Below, piece by piece: positions 53,773-63,907 of a DNA stretch of 64,000 nucleotides. A program made the position numbers and the translations under genes. Origin of the DNA: Pigmentiphaga sp. (lineage in GTDB: Bacteria > Pseudomonadota > Gammaproteobacteria > Burkholderiales > Burkholderiaceae_B); the NCBI GenBank assembly GCA_023228945.1, contig JALOAI010000005.1, forward strand, positions 62,001 through 126,000, in the 5' to 3' direction. The stretch's first letter is position 1. The number at the start of each line of letters is the position of its first letter. A model generated the notes under the pieces. It saw only the letters and a list, made by a program, of their open reading frames with translations. It was not told the origin of the DNA and did no database searches.

Positions 53773-55023
53773 TCAGCGCGGCCGAGACCGCTGCCGCCAC
53801 AGCACGAGGATGGCCGCCGCCGGGGCCAGGGCCAGGATGACGAAAGCCGTCCCCAGGCTGCCCGCCAGCTCGCCCAGCCGACTGAAGAGCACGGGACCGA
53901 TCACCACGCCGACATAGGTATAGGTGAGCATGGCGCCCGTCGTGCTGGCCACCGCGCCGGCCGGCGCCAGGCGGGCGACTTCGGCCAGGAAGAGCCCGTT
54001 CCAGCCGATGGCGGTGGCGCCGAACAGGGCGGCGGACAGGATCAGCGCCGACAGCCACCAGTCGGCCGAGGCCAGGCCGACCAGCAGGCTGGAGATGGCC
54101 ATCAGCGTGGCGATCACGAGCTGGATCGTATTGGGCGCGCCGGTGGTGTCGGCCAGGCGGCCCCAGCCCAGGCGGCCGATGATCCCGGCGGCCTGGGCCA
54201 GGCTGAATACCAGCCCCGCCTGCACCAGTGGCAAGCCGACTTCCTGGTTGAGGTAGAGCACGAGATAGCCGCCCAGCGAGAGCTGGACGACCGAGAAACA
54301 GAGCGACACGATGGCCACGCTGCGCAGCGCGGGCTGGCGCCAGACGTTGGCCAGTGGACGATACCAGGGCCCGGCGGCCTGGGAGGCGCTGCGCTGCCTG
54401 GCGGAGCCCAGGCGGCGATGCAGGAACTGGCACAGCAAGAGCCCCGCCGCCACCAGGAGCAGCATGAGCCCGACGGCGGCATGCCAGCCGACGATACTGG
54501 CCACCGGGATCAGCAGCAGGCCGGTCAGCAGGCCGCCCATCGGCACCCCGGTTTGCTTGATCGAGAACACCAGACCCACATGAGCCGGCGGTGTCTGCCG
54601 CGCCAGGACCTGCGAACTGGCCGGCGTGATCGGCCCGTAGCCCAGGCCGCAGAGCAAGGCTCCCGCCAGCCGCCAGCCCGGGTCGCCCGGCAGCGCCAGG
54701 GCCAGCCCGGCCAGTTGCAGCAGCAGTGCCAATTGCGAGGCCCGCATCGGCCCGATGCGTTCGATCAGCTGCCCGCCCCGGGCCGCGCCGGCCATGGCGC
54801 CCAGATAGAGCAGGGTGAGATACCAGCCGATGCCGAGCGAGCTGGCGCCCGGCAGGACGGGTGTCAGCACGGGCACGGTGAGCGTCGCGGCGGTCGCCAC
54901 CACCTGCAAGGCCATGGTGCCGGCCAGAAGCACCGCCAATTGGCCGCCGCTGGCTTGAGAGCGGCCGTCGCCCCCGCGGGGCGGCGGGTTCAGGCTAGGC
55001 GCGGGACTCTTGGGCCGGCTCAT
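53773..55023 (-). CDS. MFS transporter
   Basis: A 416-residue, 12-helix major facilitator (CynX/NreB-like appearance). The loop after helix 2 is ARGGQLIERIGPMRAS, with SSQVLARQTPPAHVGLVFSIKQTGVP in the helix 4-5 region. The substrate is unknown. ATG 55023 is used; a longer frame overlaps the divergent region. It is probably co-transcribed with the LysR gene that follows. Confidence 0.87.
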   Translation of the reverse strand: MSRPKSPAPSLNPPPRGGDGRSQASGGQLAVLLAGTMALQVVATAATLTVPVLTPVLPGASSLGIGWYLTLLYLGAMAGAARGGQLIERIGPMRASQLALLLQLAGLALALPGDPGWRLAGALLCGLGYGPITPASSQVLARQTPPAHVGLVFSIKQTGVPMGGLLTGLLLIPVASIVGWHAAVGLMLLLVAAGLLLCQFLHRRLGSARQRSASQAAGPWYRPLANVWRQPALRSVAIVSLCFSVVQLSLGGYLVLYLNQEVGLPLVQAGLVFSLAQAAGIIGRLGWGRLADTTGAPNTIQLVIATLMAISSLLVGLASADWWLSALILSAALFGATAIGWNGLFLAEVARLAPAGAVASTTGAMLTYTYVGVVIGPVLFSRLGELAGSLGTAFVILALAPAAAILVLWRQRSRPR

Positions 55024-55209
55024 GCGGCTGATGCGGCTCGGCAAACGTAGGCGAACGACGAGGCGTTGTAGGACGATGGCGACTTGGCAGACGAAGACAT
55101 GGCGTGATAGTGTGATCCGGCTGGCGCGCGGCAAGCTTTGGCGCGTGTTGGCGGGGGCCTCGCTGGCGGGGCCGCCATCAAGTCAACGAGTATATCGGAG
55201 GTCATTCGG

Positions 55210-55482
55210 ATGGCTACCAGTCGTATGCAGTCCCGCGCCAACAAGGTCGCGGGCAAGATCCAAGAAACCGCGGGTGAAATACTCGACGACGAAGAACTGC
55301 AGGCCGAAGGGGTCGGCCGGCAGTTCGATGCCACCCTGCAGGAGTGGTGCGGGCAGGCCTGCGATCAAGTCAAGAGCGCCGCCTGCGATCTCGCCAAAAG
55401 CGTGCAGCGCAATCCGATCACCGCCGTGGCCACGGCGGGCATGGTGGGTTTCATCCTGGGGCTGCTGGTACGCCGCGACTAA
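55210..55482 (+). CDS. CsbD-like/ElaB-YqjD-like membrane-anchored stress protein
   Basis: A 90-residue protein. The N-terminal part (SRANKVAGKIQETAGEILDD, EELQAEGVGRQ) resembles CsbD proteins. The C-terminal part (QRNPITAVATAGMVGFILGLLVRRD) is the single Gly-rich transmembrane anchor of ElaB/YqjD proteins, which tether ribosomes to the membrane. The start follows a GGAGG site 9 nt upstream. It is monocistronic. Confidence 0.8.
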   Translation: MATSRMQSRANKVAGKIQETAGEILDDEELQAEGVGRQFDATLQEWCGQACDQVKSAACDLAKSVQRNPITAVATAGMVGFILGLLVRRD

Positions 55483-55579
55483 CCCTCGCGGCGAGCGCAA
55501 GCCCCGCGGCGCCCGCGTTTGCCCGGTGCCGCGCGTTACACTAGGCGGCGTTTTTTGTATTGTTCTTACAGGCTCCGCC

Positions 55580-56338
55580 ATGATCGAACTCGGCGTCAAC
55601 ATCGACCACGTCGCCACGCTGCGTCAGCAGCGCCACACGGCCTATCCCGATCCCGTCCGCGCCGCGCGCGAAGCGGAGGAGGCGGGCGCCGACCTCATCA
55701 CCCTGCACTTGCGTGAAGACCGCCGGCATATTCAGGATGCCGACGTGCACGCGGTGCGCCGCGTGGTGCGCACGCGCATGAATCTCGAATGCGCGATCAC
55801 GCCCGAAATGCTCGAGCTGGCGCTGGCCGCCCAGCCGCACGATGTCTGCCTGGTGCCCGAGCGCCGGGCCGAACTCACCACCGAGGGCGGCCTCGATGTG
55901 CTCGGTCACCGCCAAAGCGTTGCCGCGGCGGTGGCGCGTCTCCATACCGCCGGCATCCGCGTGTCGCTGTTCGTCGATCCCGATCCGGCGCAGATCGCCG
56001 CGGCCGCGGACGTCGGCGCCGGCATCATCGAACTGCATACCGGAGCCTACGCCGAAACCGAAGGTGAAGCCCGGGAAGCCGAGCTCGAGCGCATCCGGCG
56101 CGCCACCGTCGAGGGGCTGCGGCTCGGCCTGCGGGTCAATGCCGGCCACGGCCTGCATACCGGCAACGTGCAAGCCATCGCGGCGATCGACGGCATTGCC
56201 GAACTGAACATCGGCCATGCCATCGTCTCCGACGCCTTGTTCGTCGGCTGGAGTACCGCGGTGCGCGACATGAAGGCCCTCATGGTGGCGGCGCGCGCGC
56301 ACACGCTGCGCGGCGTCCTGCTGTCGCAACGGTCGTGA
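55580..56338 (+). CDS. pdxJ: pyridoxine 5'-phosphate synthase
   Basis: A 252-residue TIM-barrel enzyme joining 1-deoxyxylulose-5-P and 3-amino-2-oxopropyl phosphate to make PNP. It starts MIELGVNIDHVATLRQQR. Catalytic and phosphate residues lie in HLREDRRHIQDADV, VNAGHGLHTGNV and ELNIGHAIVSDAL. It is coupled to acpS by GTGA overlap. Confidence 0.97.
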   Translation: MIELGVNIDHVATLRQQRHTAYPDPVRAAREAEEAGADLITLHLREDRRHIQDADVHAVRRVVRTRMNLECAITPEMLELALAAQPHDVCLVPERRAELTTEGGLDVLGHRQSVAAAVARLHTAGIRVSLFVDPDPAQIAAAADVGAGIIELHTGAYAETEGEAREAELERIRRATVEGLRLGLRVNAGHGLHTGNVQAIAAIDGIAELNIGHAIVSDALFVGWSTAVRDMKALMVAARAHTLRGVLLSQRS

Positions 56339-56808
56339 ACCTCGCTCCGGTTCCTGTGCGCGCCGGCCCCTTGAGCCGCGCCGACGCCGCCATTGCCGGG
56401 ATCGGCCTCGACTTGCTGCGCCCGGAGCGGGTCGAGGCGTCGCTGGCGCGCTTCGGCGACCGCTTCGCGCAGAAGATCCTCGGGCCCGAAGAGTGGCTGA
56501 AGTTCAACGCCCGCCGCGAGCGTTCGGCGGTGCGCGGAATACGCTACCTCGCCACCCGCTTCGCCGCCAAAGAGGCTTTCTCCAAGGCCATCGGCCTGGG
56601 CATCCGCATGCCCATGACCTGGCGCGCGGTGCAGATCCTCAACCATCCCTCGGGCCGGCCGATGCTGCAGATCCGCGATCCCGGGCTGCAGGCCTGGTAT
56701 GCCCAGCGCTTCGGGCCGGCCCACGTCTCGCTCACCGATGAACGCGATATCGTCGCCGCCTACGTTATCGTCGAAACCCCTGCTCCGGATCCCTCGCTGT
56801 GGCCTTGA
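56335..56808 (+). CDS. acpS: holo-[acyl-carrier-protein] synthase
   Basis: A 157-residue phosphopantetheinyl transferase. The metal Asp is in GIGLDLLRPERVE and the Glu in ATRFAAKEAFSKAIG. It starts with GTG overlapping the pdxJ stop and ends with TGATG overlapping nagZ. Slightly longer than E. coli AcpS (126) because of an N-terminal leader and loop. Confidence 0.95.
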   Translation: MNLAPVPVRAGPLSRADAAIAGIGLDLLRPERVEASLARFGDRFAQKILGPEEWLKFNARRERSAVRGIRYLATRFAAKEAFSKAIGLGIRMPMTWRAVQILNHPSGRPMLQIRDPGLQAWYAQRFGPAHVSLTDERDIVAAYVIVETPAPDPSLWP

Positions 56809-57884
56809 TGTCTTCCGCCGTTTCTTCATCCGCCGCGCCGTCGGCCTCCCAGCCGCCGGGCTCCGTCATGGTCGACGTCGCCGGCCTGGCACTGACTCCC
56901 TCCGAGGCCGAACGCCTGCGCCATCCCCTGGTCGGCGGCGTCATCCTGTTCGCCCGCAATTTCGCCTCCCGCGCGCAGCTGGCCGAGCTCACGGCGCAGA
57001 TTCACGCGGCGCGGCACGAGCCGCTGCTGATCGCCGTCGATCACGAAGGAGGGCGGGTGCAGCGGTTTCGCGACGACGGCTTCACGGTTTTGCCCGCGAT
57101 GCGGACCCTTGGCCATGCCTGGGAGCGCGACCCGCTGGCGGCCTTGCACCAGGCCTGCGAGGTTGGATATGTGTTGGCCGCCGAGTTGCGCGCCTGTGGC
57201 GTCGACCTCAGTTTTACCCCGGTGCTGGATCTCGATCATGGCCGCAGCGCCGTGATCGGCAACCGCGCCCTGCATGCCGATCCCGCCATCGTGGCGCAGC
57301 TGGCCCGGGCGCTGGCGCAGGGCCTGGCGCTGGCCGGCATGGCCGCCTGCGGCAAGCACTTTCCCGGCCACGGCTGGGCCGAGGCCGATTCCCATCACGC
57401 CATCCCCACCGATGAGCGGCCGCTGGCCGATCTGCTGGCGCGGGATGCCGCGCCCTATGGCTGGCTGGGCGATGCCGTGCTGCCGGCGCTCATGCCGGCG
57501 CACGTGATCTATCCGCGGGTCGACGACCAGCCGGCGGGTTTTTCGGCGCGCTGGATCCAGGAGATCCTGCGCCAACGGCTGGATTACGACGGCGTGGTGT
57601 TTTCCGACGACCTCACCATGGAGGGGGCGGCCGTGGCGGGGGATATCCTGGCCCGGGCCGAAGCGGCGCTGGCGGCGGGCTGCGATATGGTGCTGGTGTG
57701 CAATCGGCCCGACCTGGCCGACGACCTCCTGGCGCGGCTCACGGTGCCGCCCGCGGCTACCTCGATGGCGCGCATCCGGCGTTTGGTGCCGCAATGGCCC
57801 GCGCCGGGCTGGGACGAGCTACAGGCGTCGCCGCGCTATCGGCGCGCACGAGCCGTGGCGAAGGCTTTGGCTGCCGAGGTTTAA
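56808..57884 (+). CDS. nagZ: beta-N-acetylhexosaminidase
   Basis: A 358-residue cytoplasmic GH3 enzyme of murein recycling. The TIM barrel carries AVDHEGGRVQRFRDDGFT, the His/Asp acid-base loop KHFPGHGWAEADSHH, and nucleophile Asp in VVFSDDLTMEGA. ATG 56808 overlaps the acpS stop; a GTG three codons upstream is possible. It is the third gene of pdxJ-acpS-nagZ. Confidence 0.96.
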   Translation: MSSAVSSSAAPSASQPPGSVMVDVAGLALTPSEAERLRHPLVGGVILFARNFASRAQLAELTAQIHAARHEPLLIAVDHEGGRVQRFRDDGFTVLPAMRTLGHAWERDPLAALHQACEVGYVLAAELRACGVDLSFTPVLDLDHGRSAVIGNRALHADPAIVAQLARALAQGLALAGMAACGKHFPGHGWAEADSHHAIPTDERPLADLLARDAAPYGWLGDAVLPALMPAHVIYPRVDDQPAGFSARWIQEILRQRLDYDGVVFSDDLTMEGAAVAGDILARAEAALAAGCDMVLVCNRPDLADDLLARLTVPPAATSMARIRRLVPQWPAPGWDELQASPRYRRARAVAKALAAEV

Positions 57885-57949
57885 GCGCACTTTTCCACGC
57901 CAGCCCGAAGGCCGGCTTGGCCCGCCGCGCGGCCTGCCATAATGCCGTC

Positions 57950-59764
57950 ATGTCCGCTTTCGACCTGAAGTCCTTCCTGGCCCAGCTGCCCGATCTGCCC
58001 GGCGTCTATCGTCATCTCGACGCCGAGGGGACGGTGCTGTATGTGGGCAAGGCGCGCAATCTCAAAAAGCGGGTGGCATCGTACTTCCAGAAAACGCCGG
58101 CCAGCCCGCGCATCGCCCACATGGTGGCGCGGGTGGCCAGCGTGGAGGTGACGGTCACCGGTTCCGAGGCCGAGGCGCTGCTGCTCGAGAACAACCTCAT
58201 CAAATCGCTGGCGCCGCGCTACAACATCCTGTTTCGCGACGATAAGTCCTATCCCTATCTCAAGATCAGCGGCCACGCCTACCCGCGCATCGCCTACTAT
58301 CGCGGCGCCACCGATCGACGCCACCAGTATTTCGGCCCTTATCCCAACGCCTGGGCGGTGCGCGAGAGCATTCAGATTCTGCAGAAGGTGTTTCAGCTGC
58401 GTACTTGCGACGACACCGTGTTCGCGCACCGTTCGCGCCCCTGCCTGTTGCATCAGATCCAGCGTTGTTCGGCGCCCTGCGTAGGCCGCATTGCCGCCGA
58501 CGACTACGCCGCCGATGTGCATCGCGCCGTGCGCTTTCTGCAAGGGCAGACCGACGAGATCCTGGGCGACCTCGAGCGCCGCATGCTGGCCGCCTCCGAG
58601 GCGCTGGATTTTGAAACCGCGGCTCTGCTTCGCGATCAGATGCAGGCGTTATCGGCGGTGCTGCAACAGCAGACCATGGAGAACGCCGGCGAGGACACCG
58701 ACGTGATCGCCGTGGCCCTGGCCGGCGGCCGCGCCTGCGTGAACCTGGCGATGGTGCGCGGTGGCCGCCACTTGGGCGACAAGGCGTTCTTTCCCAGCCA
58801 TGTGGACGGTGATCGGGCGGTGGACGTCCTGGAAGCCTTCGTCGCCCAACATTACCTCGACAGCCCGCCGCCGCCGGTGATCGTGGTGTCGGAGGCGCTC
58901 TCCCGCGATTCCGATGCGGTACTCGGTCTGGCGCCATCCTCCCGCGTGCGCTGGCTGTCGCAGCCGCAGGGCATGCGCCGCCGCTGGCTGGAGCAGGCCC
59001 AGCAGAACGCCGAACTGGCGCTGGGCCGGGCGCTGGCCGAGTCCGGCTCGCAGCAGGCGCGCACGCTGGCGTTGGCCGAGGTGCTGGGCCTGGACACCGC
59101 GTCCGACGCCTTGGAGGCGCTGCGCATCGAATGTTTCGACATCAGCCATACCGCCGGCGAGGCCACTCAGGCGTCCAATGTGGTGTATCACCATCATGCG
59201 ATCCAGCCGCGCGAGTATCGCCGCTACAACATCACAGGCATCACGCCGGGCGACGACTACGCCGCGATGCGCCAGGTGCTGCGGCGGCGTTTCGAGCGCA
59301 CGGCCGAGGGCGGCATGCCTTTGCCCGAAATCGTGCTCATCGACGGCGGCCGCGGCCAGGTGACGGTGGCCCGCGAAGTGTTCGAAGAACTGGGGCTGGA
59401 CCCCACGGTGCTGGTCGGCGTGGCCAAGGGCGAAGGCCGCAAGGTGGGCCTGGAGACCCTGGTATTCGCCGACGGCCGCGAACCGCTGGTGCTGGGCAGG
59501 GATTCCGCGGCGCTGATGCTGGTGGCGATGGTGCGCGACGAAGCCCATCGTTTCGCCATCACCGGCATGCGTGCGCGCCGCGGCAAGGCCCGACAGGTGT
59601 CGCGCCTGGAAGACATCGACGGTATCGGCCCCAAGCGGCGGCAGCGGCTGCTCACCCGTTTCGGCGGCCTGCGCGGTGTGGCCGCGGCCAGCCGCGAAGA
59701 ACTGGCCTCCGTCGAGGGCGTGTCGCTCGAACTGGCCGAACGGATTTATCGCGCCATGCACTAG
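57950..59764 (+). CDS. uvrC: excinuclease ABC subunit C
   Basis: A 604-residue dual incision nuclease. The GIY-YIG domain is at the N-terminus (GVYRHLDAEGTVLYVGKARN). The Cys cluster is CLLHQIQRCSAPC, the UVR motif DFETAALLRDQMQAL, the RNase H-like endonuclease ECFDISHTAGE to LIDGGRGQV, and a helix-hairpin-helix pair at the C-terminus. ATG 57950 is chosen; upstream frame belongs to the nagZ end. Shared order with pgsA is common in proteobacteria. Confidence 0.97.
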   Translation: MSAFDLKSFLAQLPDLPGVYRHLDAEGTVLYVGKARNLKKRVASYFQKTPASPRIAHMVARVASVEVTVTGSEAEALLLENNLIKSLAPRYNILFRDDKSYPYLKISGHAYPRIAYYRGATDRRHQYFGPYPNAWAVRESIQILQKVFQLRTCDDTVFAHRSRPCLLHQIQRCSAPCVGRIAADDYAADVHRAVRFLQGQTDEILGDLERRMLAASEALDFETAALLRDQMQALSAVLQQQTMENAGEDTDVIAVALAGGRACVNLAMVRGGRHLGDKAFFPSHVDGDRAVDVLEAFVAQHYLDSPPPPVIVVSEALSRDSDAVLGLAPSSRVRWLSQPQGMRRRWLEQAQQNAELALGRALAESGSQQARTLALAEVLGLDTASDALEALRIECFDISHTAGEATQASNVVYHHHAIQPREYRRYNITGITPGDDYAAMRQVLRRRFERTAEGGMPLPEIVLIDGGRGQVTVAREVFEELGLDPTVLVGVAKGEGRKVGLETLVFADGREPLVLGRDSAALMLVAMVRDEAHRFAITGMRARRGKARQVSRLEDIDGIGPKRRQRLLTRFGGLRGVAAASREELASVEGVSLELAERIYRAMH

Positions 59765-59840
59765 ACTCGCAGTCCCGATCGCGATGCCATATTGTTTCCC
59801 CGCGCGGACCCGCCGCCTGCCCTGAACCACGAGAACCATC

Positions 59841-60413
59841 ATGCCCCTCAACCTCCCGATTGTGCTGACCTGGGTCCGGATCGCGATGATCCCGCTACTC
59901 GTGGCGCTGTATTATCTTCCGTCATCCATGATCGGCGAACTGCCCCGCGACCTGATCGCCGCGGTCGCCTTCATCTTCGCGGCCGTCACCGATTGGCTGG
60001 ATGGCTGGCTGGCCCGGCGCTGGAACCAGACTTCCTCGTTCGGCGCCTTCCTCGACCCGGTGGCCGATAAGCTCATGGTGTCGGCCGCGCTGTTGATCCT
60101 GCTTTCGCTGGGCCGGGTGGAAGTGCTGATCGCGCTGGTCATCATCGGCCGCGAGATCACGATCTCGGCGCTGCGCGAGTGGATGGCGCAACTCGGCGCG
60201 CGGGCCAGCGTCGCGGTACACTGGTTGGGCAAGGTCAAGACGGCGGCCCAGATGGTGGCGATTCCCTGCCTGCTGTATGGCCGGCCGCTGCTCGGTCTTG
60301 ATCTCGTCTGGTGGGGTACGCGGCTGATCGAAGTCGCCGCGGTGCTTACCGTGTGGTCGATGTTCTATTATCTACGCAAGGCGTGGCCGGTGATCAAGGC
60401 GCGCCAATCGTAA
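59841..60413 (+). CDS. pgsA: CDP-diacylglycerol-glycerol-3-phosphate 3-phosphatidyltransferase
   Basis: A 190-residue inner-membrane enzyme making phosphatidylglycerophosphate. The CDP-alcohol phosphotransferase motif DWLDGWLARRWNQTSSFGAF followed by LDPVADK fits the DG-x2-AR-x8-G-x3-D-x3-D pattern exactly. It has about 5 transmembrane helices. It follows uvrC by 76 bp. Confidence 0.96.
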   Translation: MPLNLPIVLTWVRIAMIPLLVALYYLPSSMIGELPRDLIAAVAFIFAAVTDWLDGWLARRWNQTSSFGAFLDPVADKLMVSAALLILLSLGRVEVLIALVIIGREITISALREWMAQLGARASVAVHWLGKVKTAAQMVAIPCLLYGRPLLGLDLVWWGTRLIEVAAVLTVWSMFYYLRKAWPVIKARQS

Positions 60414-60543
60414 ATTCCGATCCGCGAGCCGGTGGCGCCAGCCGTCGGCCAAGCGGCGTTGCCCGGCGTGCCTGCCGCCGCGCCACGCCAAGAGACACCC
60501 GGCATTTCCGGGGCTCGGGCAGGTGTTTCCTCGTGATTGCCGT

Positions 60544-61797
60544 ATGACGTCATCCGCTTCTCCCGCTCCTTCCTCCACCGATTGGAAAGTCATCGCCCTG
60601 GTGGGCGTGGCGCATGGCTCGTCGCACTTCTTCCAATTGGTGATCCCGCTGCTCTACGTAGCGCTGGTGTCCACCTTCAACCTGGATTTCGCCCGCTTCG
60701 GCCTGCTGATCTCGGTGTTCTACGTACTGTCCGGCCTGGGGCAGGCCAGCAGCGGTTTCGTCGTCGACCGCATCGGCGGCTGCCGCGTGCTGTGGTTCGG
60801 CCTGGCGTGTTTCGTGGTGTCGGCCCTGCTGCTGGCGGGGGCGCAAAACTACGCCATGCTGATGGCGGCCGCGGTGCTGGGCGGGCTGGGCAACTCGATC
60901 TTCCATCCCGCCGACTTCTCCATCCTCAATCACCGCGTCAGCCCGTCGCGCCTCGGCCATGCCTTCAGTACCCATGGCCTGAGCGGCAGCCTGGGCTGGG
61001 CGGCCGCGCCGGTGCTGATCACCGCGCTGAGCCTTTGGGTCGGCTGGCGGGCGGCCATGCTGGTGATCGCGGCCCTCATCGCCGCCATCCTGCTGGCCAC
61101 CATCGTCTGGCGCCACTTGCTCGAAATCGAAGCCGTGGTCGAGGGCGCCGGCAAAAAGCCGCAAGCGCCGCAGAGCTTCGCCGACACCTTCCGGGCGCTG
61201 CTGGCCAATCCCGCGCTGTGGGGCGCCTTCGCGTTTTTCGCATTCACCTCGGTGGCCCTCTCGGCCATCCAGAACTACACCCTGCCCATCATGGGCGCGC
61301 TCTACAACATGTCGGAAGTGGCGGCGAGTTCGGCCCTGTCCAGCTACATGCTGGCCTCGGCGGCGGGGATGCTGGCCGGCGGCTTCGTCGCCACGGCCAC
61401 GCCGCGTACCGAGCGGGTGGTGTCGGCCGCCTACCTGATCGCCGGATTGGTGCTGTTCACGCTGGCGGCGGGCTTATTGCCGGCCTTCATGGCGCTGCCC
61501 CTGGTGGCCGCGGCGGGCCTTTGCACCGGCATCGCTGGGCCCTCGCGCGACATGCTGATCCGGGGCGTCACGCCCAAGGGCGCCATGGGCTCCGTCTATG
61601 GTCTGGTGTACTCCGGGATGGACGTCGGCGCCGCCCTGGCGCCGGTGTTGTTCGGGCTGATGCTCGACGCCGGCCATCTCTCCGGTCCCTGGCTGGCCGC
61701 GGCTGCCGCGATGTGGCTTGCCACCTTTACCGCCAGCCTCATCGGCTGGCTGGGCCGCCGCACGGCGCGCTCGCGGGAAGCCGCGGCCGCCGGCTGA
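60544..61797 (+). CDS. MFS transporter (fosmidomycin-resistance-like)
   Basis: A 417-residue major facilitator. GGLGNSIFHPADFSILNHRV, then GHAFSTHGLSGSLGWAAAP, is the pattern of Fsr-type proteins. HGSSHFFQLVIPLLYVAL in helix 1 also fits. Export of a small acidic compound is likely; the substrate is unknown. ATG 60544 is used. It stands alone. Confidence 0.87.
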   Translation: MTSSASPAPSSTDWKVIALVGVAHGSSHFFQLVIPLLYVALVSTFNLDFARFGLLISVFYVLSGLGQASSGFVVDRIGGCRVLWFGLACFVVSALLLAGAQNYAMLMAAAVLGGLGNSIFHPADFSILNHRVSPSRLGHAFSTHGLSGSLGWAAAPVLITALSLWVGWRAAMLVIAALIAAILLATIVWRHLLEIEAVVEGAGKKPQAPQSFADTFRALLANPALWGAFAFFAFTSVALSAIQNYTLPIMGALYNMSEVAASSALSSYMLASAAGMLAGGFVATATPRTERVVSAAYLIAGLVLFTLAAGLLPAFMALPLVAAAGLCTGIAGPSRDMLIRGVTPKGAMGSVYGLVYSGMDVGAALAPVLFGLMLDAGHLSGPWLAAAAAMWLATFTASLIGWLGRRTARSREAAAAG

Positions 61798-61989
61798 CGC
61801 AAAAGCACTGGGCAGCTGGGGTTCTTGAGGCGCCACGCGACCGGCCCTCGGGGTCTTGGGCAGTCGGTCGGTCTGCCCGCTGCGCGGCCAGACTTCCCGC
61901 GCCCCGGGTCGGCGCCCTCCAATGTCCCAAGCCCCCGCGGGCCGGCCGCACGGCTCAGGGCTGCGCGGGTTCGAGGCATTGGGGCAGAA

Positions 61990-62139
61990 CTCCGGCCTTC
62001 GAGGGCGTCGCACAACCTGATCCAACCGAATTCCGGTTCGGAGTCACTGAAAAATCGGGGCAGGTTAGCGCTCAGTCCAGAAGATTAAAACCCCTGATCA
62101 GTCGCTTCAAACCTTGTGCGACACCCTCGAAGGCCGGAG
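61990..62139. repeat. 150-bp inverted-repeat element
   Basis: The 26-bp left arm (61990-62015, CTCCGGCCTTCGAGGG then CGTCGCACAA) is matched by its near-perfect complement at 62114-62139, with one mismatch. The enclosed 98 bp contains CCTGATC twice (62016 and 62093) but no coding capacity. It resembles a small non-autonomous element or a large hairpin. Confidence 0.75.
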
Positions 62140-62317
62140 CTCTTCACCGCCGCCCGAGCACGGGCCTTGTTGAAGGGGGGGCGTGCTTGCCGCGGCGCCG
62201 GCGGTGGCCAGGGTGAAGCCGCAGTCCAATCAGTTCCGGAGGTTCGGAAAGTGGCCGACGCAGGCGTTGTAAACATTCCTTGCCTGGGTCGGTGGCCGGA
62301 TCGCTGGCAGAAAAATG

Positions 62318-62440
62318 CTGCTTCACAACATGGTTTTTTTCACAGAAAGAATTTTTATTTCACAATACAAAATGAAATTCATAACTATTTGATTATCAAT
62401 AATAAAATTTTTAGTCTTATATAAGATATAAGCCTTGAGT
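62318..62440 (+). promoter_or_regulatory. AT-rich promoter region of aceA
   Basis: Runs of A and T (TTTTTTTCACAGAAAGAATT, AATTCATAACTATTTGATTA, AATAATAAAATTTTTAG) and a palindrome CTTATATAAG at about 62417-62426. This composition suits UP-element, nucleoid-protein or activator binding. The -10/-35 boxes cannot be fixed. The leader from here to the aceA ATG is about 130-150 nt. Confidence 0.5.
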
Positions 62441-62567
62441 GCGTTGCAGCAGACGCCTAGACTATTCCTAACCGGAATCGCATCACAAACACCTCCGATC
62501 GGCCTGCGGCCAGCCGCCGGAAGCGGTTCCAACGGGTTTCTTCATCCTTTATTTATTAGGAATAATC

Positions 62568-63881
<1,314 letters not shown>

Positions 63882-63907
63882 GTCGGCGGGCGGGGGCGCT
63901 TACCGCG

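Larger units (their letters stand above)
61798..62567. other. 770-bp intergenic region upstream of aceA
   Basis: No convincing gene is seen. Three zones are visible: GC-rich sequence (61798-61985), an inverted-repeat element (61990-62139), and an AT-rich zone (about 62318-62440) that is very unlike the rest of the window. A ribosome site AGGAA precedes aceA. Confidence 0.6.
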
